Below are positions 57,701-60,000 of a stretch of 60,000 nt of DNA, in pieces. The notes beneath the pieces were generated by a model. That model ran no database searches. It was given only the letters and a program-made list of their open reading frames with translations, and was not told where the DNA came from. Each line of letters starts with the position of its first letter. The first letter of the stretch is position 1. The position numbers and the translations under genes are program-made. The stretch is from Owenia fusiformis (taxonomy: Eukaryota > Annelida > Polychaeta > Sabellida > Oweniidae), in contig CAIIXF020000001.1 in the NCBI GenBank assembly GCA_903813345.2, positions 49,743,885 to 49,803,884 of the forward strand, in the 5' to 3' direction.

Positions 57701-59828
57701 TTGAAAGTCATGTTCAAATTAAAAGACTATAAAAATGGTTTATTTAAATCTCACATATCCATGTACATGTATATAGATAAGTTAATTCTGCTCAAGATGG
57801 GTAACAACTATTTTAGGTTTGTACTTTATTAAAGGCATTCCCTTCTCTCTACAATTCTATGGGTTGGTGATCATGAAAATGGAGATTCAGTTCACTGGTG
57901 AATCCAGAGGGGGGCATGGGGCCCGGGCATGTAAATTCTAAACTTGGGCCCCCCCTTTGTTGACTTCTGGATTCGCCAGTGCAGGACTGTTTCATATTGG
58001 ATATAAGAAGTTAAACATTTGAAAGGATTAAATTAAATGTAGTTTACTGGTATACTGTGTATTATATGTTATTCTTTTACAGGTGGTGTTCATACTTGAG
58101 AGATGGCACAGTAGAGCCAGTACAGGCAACATTAAACCCATGCAAGACAAGAATCCTAACTTTGCCCTATTTGTCCCTATAGATCATAGAGTTCCAAGAA
58201 TAATGATCCCAATGGCTGACTGTCCCCACAGTAAGTTGTTTCACCATCTCCCTTGTATCTTACATGTACGAATGCGAAATTGATTAATTAAGTTACAATT
58301 TGAGGAAAATATGGAAGCATTTCCTTGACTGGTTGTGACCCATAATTGCTCTTGTTTGTCCATTATCTTACATATAAGCACTGGTTCCAATTTGGATTCA
58401 GACTTCTTTATGGGCTTTACTGAGGATTGATAGTGAGTAAAGTTCCTTACAATAAACCAACTAATGATACGAAAATATTGCACTTCTTCAGACTGTGTTC
58501 TCAGGATTTTCACTAGTCTTGCTTCAAGACCCTGGAACCCCCCCCCCCTCCCTATCTACTTTGTGTTGGAGAAGTAGATAAGGGGGATCCACAGTCTTGA
58601 ACCAAGACTAGATTTTCACATACAATTAATTTAGTATGAGTATGTCTCTTTCTTTGCTCCAGAGTTCCTAGAGAGACCAGAGGATCATTGTAACACACTG
58701 TTCATAGCAAGGATCACTGACTGGGATGAGACGTCAAACTACCCTAGAGGGTAAGACAATATATATAATACTCTCATATTATACAGCAAATTAATCAAAA
58801 TTACAAAAACAGAAAAGAATTAAAAAAACAAGAGAGTGGTAACTTAGTACTATTTACATTGCTTCCCTTTTTATTGTTATGACTTTTTTGGTTAAAGAGT
58901 CTGAGAGTAGAAATAGTAAAGCATCAGAAGTTTGAAAATGGACTGTTTTAATCTGAAATAATATGAAAAATCCAGCCACCCTGTTTATTTTATATAAGCA
59001 ATGCTGGAAAATGTATATGAGTTGAGTGAGATTTATCCAGAGTAATGACTAAACTTGGTTAAAATACATTTATAATCCTTTGTTTAAACCTTTATTAATA
59101 TTGGTATTGAGGTAAAATGTGAATAAAAATTCCAATAATTAGAATCATCTTTAGAGCATACTATTGACAATCATTCAGATCTCAAAAACTTGTGAAGTAC
59201 TATAATTCAAGATTTTTGAAATTGATAACATTGAGCTGATAATTGTTTTATGTTGTACAATTTATGTATGCATGATGTTATAAATTAAATGAATAAATTG
59301 GCTGTTTATTCTCAGGAACCTGGCCAGGAGTCTAGGAGAGGCAGGTCAGATAGAACCAGAAACTGAAGGCATGCTAATAGAGAATGACATAGATTATAGT
59401 GAATTTTCACAAAAGGTATCCTTATCTTATTATTGACTTCCAAATATACAGTAGTTGTAAAAATTTTTGCCATTTTTTTCCATCATCAAAAGAGTCAATA
59501 ACTGCATAAATTATAAAGAAAGCGACTTAAATTTCAAGTGAATGATATCATTTTCCAATGAGACTAGGATTTAAATGAATTAAGTGTCCACAGAGAGAAC
59601 TTAGGAATGCAGTATGCACTATATGAAACTGCTTGGAGAATGGATGTGACTACATTGTCGTTATATTCTAGGCAATAGATTGCTTGCCAATCAAGACACT
59701 TCCCTGGAAGATACCTGAATCTGAACTGAAGGAAAGACGAGACTTTAGAGATGAATGTGTCTTCACTATAGACCCAGCCACAGCTAGAGATCTTGACGAT
59801 GCTATGCATTGTAAACACTTGGGAGATG
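30645..59828 (+). CDS. DIS3L2: DIS3L2-like 3'-5' exoribonuclease (N-terminal half; continues past window)
   Basis: Ten coding exons join in frame: 30645-30776, 47920-48025, 53282-53358, 54257-54376, 54654-54755, 56910-57287, 58083-58230, 58663-58750, 59316-59415, 59672-59828, giving 469 residues. A Lys/Glu-rich N-terminus (1-105) has no PIN domain, which separates it from DIS3 and DIS3L1. Cold-shock-like OB domain 1 spans about 106-179 ([10 protein letters not shown] motif). A divergent linker (180-290) precedes OB domain 2 (about 305-355, [10 protein letters not shown]). The RNB domain begins about 420 ([20 protein letters not shown]) and shows D451, D457, D459 and D460 in [14 protein letters not shown], the metal-binding aspartate pattern of the RNase II family. 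DIS3L2 degrades uridylated RNAs in the cytoplasm, independently of the exosome. The window ends before the remainder of RNB and the S1 domain. A nested NXPE-like gene lies in the intron 30777-47919. Confidence 0.93.
31177..31370 (+). pseudogene. partial duplicate of the 3' end of the NXPE-like gene
   Basis: From the sequence for [13 protein letters not shown] through the stop codon and into the 3' flank, this stretch repeats 44865-45055 with scattered substitutions. The block coding for [18 protein letters not shown] is nearly unchanged. Just after it, an inserted stretch of about ten bases near 31311-31325 breaks the frame before the copy of the LFDE-MCK end. Similarity continues past the stop (GTAATTACAACCCTC versus GTAGTTACAACTCTC). 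Only the end of the gene is present, so this is a truncated duplicate, about 12 kb upstream in the same DIS3L2 intron. Confidence 0.85.
31380..32205. other. non-coding stretch in DIS3L2 intron
   Basis: A frame of about 100 codons at 31843-32163 has no recognisable family and is not retained. GTGACGTCAC at 32140-32150 is a CRE-like word. Nothing else is seen. Confidence 0.4.
32212..32277 (+). tRNA. tRNA-Gly-like sequence, probably a tRNA-derived SINE head or pseudogene
   Basis: GGTGGTGTAGCGGGTAGAAT, then CTCGC, then GGGAGGCCCGGGTTCGAATC is close to animal tRNA-Gly, with a perfect B box (GGTTCGAATCC, 32257-32267) and a T-run (pol III terminator-like) just after. The acceptor ends do not pair well and the anticodon position reads AGC rather than GCC, so function as a tRNA is unlikely. 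Confidence 0.5.
32280..33525. other. non-coding stretch in DIS3L2 intron
   Basis: AT-rich, with short frames only. AATATGTTGCGTTTTGAG near 33034 resembles CAGCATATTGCGTTTTGGAG near 32387, a hint of old repeated sequence. No gene is recognised. Confidence 0.35.
33529..33673. mobile_element. small palindromic MITE-like element
   Basis: TGGGTCACATTTGCTC pairs with GAGCAAATGTGACC, and an inner CCAATTGAGT pairs with ACTCAATTGG. It lies beside the Harbinger remnant, but I see no clear target duplication to link them. Confidence 0.6.
33734..34027 (-). pseudogene. PIF/Harbinger transposase remnant
   Basis: The minus-strand reading frame contains [15 protein letters not shown] and then [20 protein letters not shown]. 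The G-S-I-D-x-T-x-H-E-I-x-R-P motif followed by E-P-Q-x-x-F matches the first catalytic Asp block of Harbinger DDE transposases. Only about 60 residues are recognisable; the usual following G-H-R-x-x-H motif is degraded and no full transposase surrounds it. A small palindromic element (33529-33673) lies next to it. Confidence 0.55.
34263..34510 (+). pseudogene. C-terminal fragment of a non-LTR retrotransposon polyprotein
   Basis: Reads [20 protein letters not shown] and then [20 protein letters not shown] up to a stop at 34509. The pattern F-N/H-T-H-N-F, D-S-P-x-C-x-C and E-T-x-x-H-F/Y-F-x-C is the zinc-binding tail seen after the reverse transcriptase domain in many invertebrate LINEs. No reverse transcriptase core was recognised upstream, so this looks like a 5'-truncated copy, typical of non-LTR insertions. 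Confidence 0.5.
35040..35205 (+). repeat. short tandem repeat of about 55 bp (ATCGTATTG...CCCCGGGA)
   Basis: About three copies of AAAAAATCGTATTGTCCCCGG with GGAGCGTATTACATG, inside the 5.9-kb element. Confidence 0.75.
35291..35429. repeat. palindromic MITE-like sequence
   Basis: AGGTTATTTCTGGTCGGGAT then TGAATATGGGTTT pairs with AAACCCATATTCAATCCCTC then CAGTAAATAACCT. The centre carries two copies of AAATATGATATTGAC. TCCCTCCTGGTAAATAATC near 1264 resembles one arm. Confidence 0.7.
35435..37250. other. non-coding interior of the 5.9-kb element
   Basis: AT-rich, no frame of note, no recognisable protein. GTGTGGT words cluster at 36075-36190. Confidence 0.4.
37253..38032 (+). mobile_element. 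Helentron/Helitron-like non-autonomous element
   Basis: It starts TCCCAACGAAC after A and ends CTAG (38029-38032) before T. A 12-bp perfect palindrome ACTCCGCGGAGT (38008-38019) lies nine bases before CTAG, as at Helitron 3' ends. The first 11 bases recur inverted just inside the 3' end (GTTCGTTGGGA, 37991-38001), the asymmetric inverted repeat of Helentron-type elements. The 5' part has a hairpin (CGAAC-GAA-GTTCG) and a GTCC microsatellite. No Rep/helicase is present. It sits inside the 5.9-kb element. Confidence 0.75.
37288..37347 (+). repeat. GTCC microsatellite
   Basis: CCGTCCGTCAGTCCGTCAGT then seven or more GTCC units, within the Helentron-like element. Loss or gain here would change element length. 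Confidence 0.9.
38040..39700. other. non-coding interior of the 5.9-kb element, right part
   Basis: No gene. It contains two neighbouring palindromes at 38668-38706 and a hairpin of AATAACGTCATTTC type near 38785-38850. GTGACGTCAT lies at 38652. Confidence 0.45.
38668..38706. repeat. two adjacent palindromes
   Basis: GGTCCATATGGACC is a perfect 14-bp palindrome. It overlaps CCGGTCTAGAATATATTCTGGACCGG, a 26-bp palindrome with one mismatch pair. TGACGTCA lies 14 bases to the left. Confidence 0.8.
40470..41478. other. non-coding stretch between two inverted-repeat elements
   Basis: AT-rich with T- and A-runs and a short CA repeat near 40500. No gene is recognised. Confidence 0.4.
41480..42592. 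mobile_element. 1.1-kb inverted-repeat element flanked by TA
   Basis: Arms of about 280 bp (41480-41765 and 42310-42592) start GTAGCCCGGACAGAATTGTT and end with the reverse complement, with modest divergence. TA flanks each side (41478-41479, 42593-42594). The unpaired centre has no transposase. It lies about 600 bp upstream of the NXPE-like gene. Confidence 0.75.
42600..43205. other. 5' flank of the NXPE-like gene
   Basis: No element or gene is recognised. The sequence is AT-rich. No clear TATA box can be chosen because TATA-like words are frequent. Confidence 0.35.
43210..45015 (+). CDS. NXPE-family (neurexophilin/PC-esterase) type II membrane protein, intronless
   Basis: A single 601-codon reading frame starts at ATG 43210. 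The frame is open further upstream but has no earlier ATG. A short basic cytosolic start (MVQWKMKLK) is followed by one hydrophobic segment (about 8-27), as in Golgi type II proteins. A Lys/Ser/Thr-rich stem leads to a filamin/neurexophilin-like beta domain (about 208-302) with [11 protein letters not shown] and [20 protein letters not shown]. The C-terminal half resembles the PC-esterase fold: [11 protein letters not shown], paired cysteines, and a GDSHLR block with Gly at about 388 and Ser at about 390, ending in [24 protein letters not shown] proteins are little understood; some are linked to glycan O-acetylation. The gene lies wholly inside the first coding intron of DIS3L2 on the same strand. 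The single exon suggests retrogene origin or an intron-poor subfamily. Confidence 0.85.
   Translation: MVQWKMKLKVLFVISVTVGMCMYILLQNSPFLQTKETKHAIQLNTLSDEIKLEKDTRSYKTKTDLKTINWSHTVQDERKSSKSIKSDKTKTEVKTVAESSKVHISNTKSLSIVEKSRFMTFGENPLLSEEIKVKEHFLQLLNARKKYTITKHVYKGLEFQNICAVHSEELILSQVKQMYKLAGLKIDQKFNKESLQYLSQDLFGPRLYHSTKYDYSIEWKHDELHHNVYMKISETFLRKPTYGGSSFRIHVQGVHSFLCHVKDNFNGIYHVCCPYVAPCSTITVTLMYMSYGAFLDVPTIQPVSLILAEIQNCDLHHRDQQSHEQFEMAMIEKVHCERQPKVISKYGRWIFKDGVLRWGLHSKCLTEMMDPKALRNCFNKLKNIDCYGDSHLRYTMTYFGSFIRNDFVIQMWENWGFNHFNFNWCPGLPVVWKSLSKKYILNLHKTTSFQSQAKDQRNSTILINNGSWDLDTGLFSDYLYSIQSLLVPLIRKYRQNPIWDTTPIIWLSNPAFPHEYRFIFDHGGHHKRNDFRAAAANSLIESLTKDLKVEFINQLTPSSIRSSDNVCSAHYICQKDVSGPEKAIGDVGIVIAHMLFDEMCK
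45068..45300. repeat. degenerate inverted repeat with G/C runs
   Basis: GCATAGGCGTTGCCAGGGGG pairs loosely with AAGCTGGCTATGTTTATGC, with inner GGGTGCGATC against GGGCGATCGCAACCCC. Related sequence (ATAGGCGTAGCCAGAAGGGA) occurs near 11467. Probably an old MITE. Confidence 0.45.
45536..46055 (+). mobile_element. Helentron-like element, second copy of family
   Basis: It starts TCCCACGCAACAAAGTTTGG after A and ends CTAG before T (46052-46055). The interior has three tandem copies of about 110 bp (ACTATAACTCAAAAAGTAAT, then GAGCGATTTTGTTCATATTT). The 3' hairpin is degraded. It lies 0.5 kb downstream of the NXPE-like gene. Confidence 0.65.
46346..46718. mobile_element. 373-bp inverted-repeat MITE flanked by TTAA
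   Basis: Ends GGTCAGGGTGCATGTTTGGA and reverse complement, with further pairing of TTTTTCAAATTTGAATCACTCC. TTAA lies directly outside both ends (46342-46345, 46719-46722), as expected for piggyBac or Kolobok insertions. TTAA is common in AT-rich DNA, so the class is tentative. Confidence 0.65.
46725..47465. other. non-coding stretch in DIS3L2 intron
   Basis: AT-rich, no gene or element recognised. It ends in an AAAT microsatellite (47469-47498). Confidence 0.4.
47505..47880 (+). mobile_element. second Helentron-like family (TGTCACCACC type), copy A
   Basis: It starts TATGTTACCACC-AAAAAGTGATGACATA (hairpin) and ends with GGTGGTGACATTTTGTCATG and TTAATGCC. The same start and end are shared with 51734-52140. 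It contains a tandem pair (TTTCAAAATCATCTACA). It ends about 40 bases before DIS3L2 coding exon 2. Confidence 0.55.
47920..48025 (+). CDS. DIS3L2: DIS3L2 coding exon 2, Lys/Glu-rich
   Basis: Acceptor CTATTATAG, donor GTACAA. It encodes 35 residues of almost pure Lys/Glu/Ala ([13 protein letters not shown] and [13 protein letters not shown]), predicted as a charged helix or coiled coil. The base composition is simple, but phase 0 in and phase 1 out fit both neighbours. Confidence 0.75.
48030..49165. other. start of DIS3L2 intron 2, no gene
   Basis: AT-rich sequence with a GTGTGTG run near 48825 and a TGTACCACCCTGTAC word at 48673, which resembles a word at 10300 and may be a transposon end fragment. 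No coding signal. Confidence 0.35.
49173..50095 (+). repeat. 124-bp minisatellite array
   Basis: Units begin AAGTATTTTCTCAGCAAGAG at 49173, 49297, 49421, 49545, 49669 and 49793, with a degenerate seventh at 49917. The first six differ at only a few bases (for example ACAAGT/ATAAGT, CCAATTTCAG/CCCATTTCAG), so the array is young. The open frames of about 70 codons repeat every 124 bases with a shift and are not genes. Confidence 0.95.
50100..51730. other. non-coding stretch in DIS3L2 intron 2
   Basis: AT-rich, no protein recognised. 50200-50400 is slightly richer in CpG (GCCACGTGC, GGCCCTGCAGCG) and could be a regulatory island or an old repeat. Confidence 0.35.
51734..52140 (+). mobile_element. 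second Helentron-like family, copy B
   Basis: The 5' end has a perfect hairpin (TATGTCACCAC-CAGAA-GTGGTGACATA). Near the 3' end GTGGTGACAT (52110-52119) repeats the 5' sequence inverted, followed by hairpin GCAT-GTTA-ATGC (52123-52134). This is the same layout as the 37253 element: terminal sequence, inverted subterminal copy, short hairpin, end. Confidence 0.55.
52342..52881. mobile_element. 540-bp near-perfect palindromic element, CACTG ends, ATTAA flanks
   Basis: It starts CACTGCTACCCACCTAGTTA and ends with the reverse complement; the two arms of about 265 bp match with few changes up to a centre near 52612. ATTAA is duplicated directly outside (52337-52341, 52882-52886). CACTG ends with a 5-bp duplication could fit Transib; CMC/Chapaev is an alternative if only part of the repeat is true duplication. 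In DIS3L2 intron 2. Confidence 0.8.
53282..53358 (+). CDS. DIS3L2: DIS3L2 coding exon 3
   Basis: Acceptor CTGCTTGTAG, donor GTTTGG. The split codon GAT gives Asp, then [20 protein letters not shown] and a basic end. This is polar, disordered N-terminal sequence with no domain. Phases agree with exons 2 and 4. Confidence 0.75.
53915..54185. mobile_element. hAT-type MITE, 8-bp target duplication with one mismatch
   Basis: Ends TAGGGATGTCACGG and reverse complement; flanks ATTTGTTG (53907-53914) and ATGTGTTG (54186-54193). TAGGGATGTCAC is a common hAT MITE terminus. The interior repeats CCCGTCC/CCCGTCCTG words. It lies about 70 bases before DIS3L2 coding exon 4. Confidence 0.75.
54257..54376 (+). 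CDS. DIS3L2: DIS3L2 coding exon 4, start of first OB fold
   Basis: Acceptor CTATTTAG, donor GTAAGT. It encodes 40 residues beginning [20 protein letters not shown]. The [20 protein letters not shown] block is the conserved start of the DIS3L2 cold-shock domain 1. Confidence 0.9.
54654..54755 (+). CDS. DIS3L2: DIS3L2 coding exon 5, first OB fold
   Basis: Acceptor TTTGTAG, donor GTATGT. It encodes 34 residues including [20 protein letters not shown], the family-diagnostic RNRALNGD loop of cold-shock domain 1. Confidence 0.92.
54884..56159. mobile_element. CACTA-type foldback element with GTACTGAAA iterations
   Basis: Ends CACTAGGGCAGAGCATTTGT and reverse complement with a 3-bp direct repeat ATG at 54881-54883 and 56160-56162, as in EnSpm/CACTA elements. 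The arms (to about 55200 and from about 55770) are made of short units such as TTTCAGTACAAATATGTACT and GAAAAATATACTGAAATTTA. The centre has a G-run facing a C-run (55582-55628). No transposase. Within DIS3L2 intron 5. Confidence 0.8.
56172..56746 (+). mobile_element. Helentron-like element, eroded copy
   Basis: It shares GTTTGGAGGGATATAGGGAA, tandem ACTCGAAAAGTAGTGGAGCG units and GATGGGATTTGCTACTCTTT with the 45536 and 37253 copies. The 3' terminus reads TTAG instead of CTAG, and the 5' TC end is not clear. Within DIS3L2 intron 5. Confidence 0.55.
56910..57287 (+). CDS. DIS3L2: DIS3L2 coding exon 6, linker insert
   Basis: Acceptor TTTTTACCTACAG, donor GTATGT. The 126 codons are mostly polar and low complexity (repeated KP, SH, SQ). 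Near the end is [20 protein letters not shown] and the exon closes on QPTAR. This corresponds to the long variable linker between the two OB folds in DIS3L2. Confidence 0.85.
57893..57981. mobile_element. short palindromic MITE (CACTGGTGAATCCAGA)
   Basis: CACTGGTGAATCCAGA pairs with TCTGGATTCGCCAGTG, and GGGGCCCGGGC with GGGCCCCCCC. No target duplication is clear. It lies within DIS3L2 intron 6. Confidence 0.65.
58083..58230 (+). CDS. DIS3L2: DIS3L2 coding exon 7, second OB fold
   Basis: Acceptor TTCTTTTTACAG, donor GTAAGT. It encodes [20 protein letters not shown] and later [20 protein letters not shown], which closely matches the conserved VYILEKKHSRAATG and DHRVPRI block of DIS3L2. Confidence 0.92.
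58513..58611. mobile_element. 99-bp palindromic MITE with 7-8 bp flanking repeat
   Basis: CTAGTCTTGCTTCAAGAC pairs with GTCTTGAACCAAGACTAG; the inner TCCCTATCTACTT pairs with AAGTAGATAAGGGGGA. ATTTTCA is directly repeated on both sides (left copy before CTAG, right copy after), possibly eight bases if the shared C is counted. Within DIS3L2 intron 7, about 50 bp before coding exon 8. Confidence 0.7.
58663..58750 (+). CDS. DIS3L2: DIS3L2 coding exon 8
   Basis: Acceptor TTTGCTCCAG, donor GTAAGA. The split Lys codon precedes [20 protein letters not shown], parallel to the DIS3L2 block that ends in a family ITDW or IVDW motif. Ends in phase 2. Confidence 0.9.
58755..59310. other. DIS3L2 intron 8, no feature recognised
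   Basis: AT-rich intron sequence between coding exons 8 and 9; no repeat or gene was noted. Confidence 0.4.
59316..59415 (+). CDS. DIS3L2: DIS3L2 coding exon 9
   Basis: Acceptor TATTCTCAG, donor GTATCC. It encodes [20 protein letters not shown] and then DYSEFSQK; the [16 protein letters not shown] motif is strongly conserved in DIS3L2 just before the RNB domain. Confidence 0.92.
59672..59828 (+). CDS. DIS3L2: DIS3L2 coding exon 10, start of RNB catalytic domain
   Basis: Acceptor TTATATTCTAG, donor GTGAGA. It carries [15 protein letters not shown] and then [20 protein letters not shown]. The aspartates follow the D-x5-D-x-D-D spacing of RNase II active sites, so the enzyme is predicted to be catalytic. 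Open reading continues into the intron by chance to a TAA at 59882; the next exon lies outside the window. Confidence 0.9.
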
Positions 59829-60000
59829 GTGAGAATAATAATAACTCTACAGGGGATCTGGAAATTGACACGGCAGGGGCTTAAAAACTGTTTTAATTGA
59901 AGTTGTCTTGGAATATAGCTTCATCATTTAATGTATGAATAAATGTTTTTCATTCAAACATGATAAAAAAAATATTATGAGAGGAATAGTATATATTTTA

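Noticed and set aside
59829-59882. Continuation of DIS3L2 exon 10 to a TAA
   Set aside because: The GTGAGA donor after GGAGATG is a better exon end, and the following residues ([16 protein letters not shown]) do not match the RNB domain, which must continue.

Overview
This window reads as nuclear DNA of an AT-rich invertebrate animal. Protein-coding exons are short, bounded by GT-AG splice sites, and separated by long introns full of transposon debris, minisatellites and foldback DNA. The recognisable genes (APPBP2-like TPR protein, DIS3L2 exoribonuclease, NXPE-family protein) are metazoan, and the repeat style resembles marine invertebrates such as molluscs, brachiopods, hemichordates or amphioxus. 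I cannot fix the phylum from sequence alone.

Genes. (1) On the minus strand, five exons between 7618 and 4129 encode an N-terminal CARD (death-fold) domain, a linker and an APPBP2-like helical/TPR region; the 3' exons are not visible and probably lie left of base 1. A possible coding first exon lies at 23368-23325, with a donor in the correct phase. (2) On the plus strand, ten exons from 30645 to 59828 encode the N-terminal half of a DIS3L2-type 3'-5' exoribonuclease, running out of the window just after the RNB active-site aspartates; a non-coding first exon may end at 23583. The two genes would then be head to head over a short shared promoter near 23.4-23.6 kb. (3) Inside the 17-kb intron after DIS3L2 coding exon 1, on the same strand, sits an intronless 601-codon NXPE-like gene (43210-45015). 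A broken copy of its last about 150 bases lies at 31177-31370.

Mobile DNA by region. 1-3541: long foldback element holding a degenerate tRNA-Thr-like SINE head. 8403-21135: a 12.7-kb foldback element with 91-bp satellite arms in opposite orientations, flanked by an 8-bp direct repeat. A second 5.0-kb foldback element (9179-14203), with its own perfect 8-bp target duplication, is inserted in its left arm. 21243-21740: element with long inverted repeats and a perfect 9-bp target duplication (Mutator-like). 21764-23078: TA-flanked inverted-repeat element. 24.9-25.2 kb: broken TTF/hAT-like ORF. 28576-28638: perfect three-way-junction DNA motif. 33.5-34.5 kb: PIF/Harbinger and non-LTR retrotransposon remnants. 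34587-40466: 5.9-kb inverted-repeat element, itself carrying a Helentron-like insertion (37253-38032). 41480-42592, 46346-46718, 52342-52881, 53915-54185, 54884-56159, 57893-57981 and 58513-58611: further inverted-repeat elements. 49173-50095: 124-bp minisatellite.

No operons, CRISPR arrays or prokaryotic features are seen. The most notable points are the CARD-APPBP2 domain fusion, the nested giant satellite-armed foldback element in its putative first intron, the three-way junction, and two families of Helentron-like elements sharing one end architecture.
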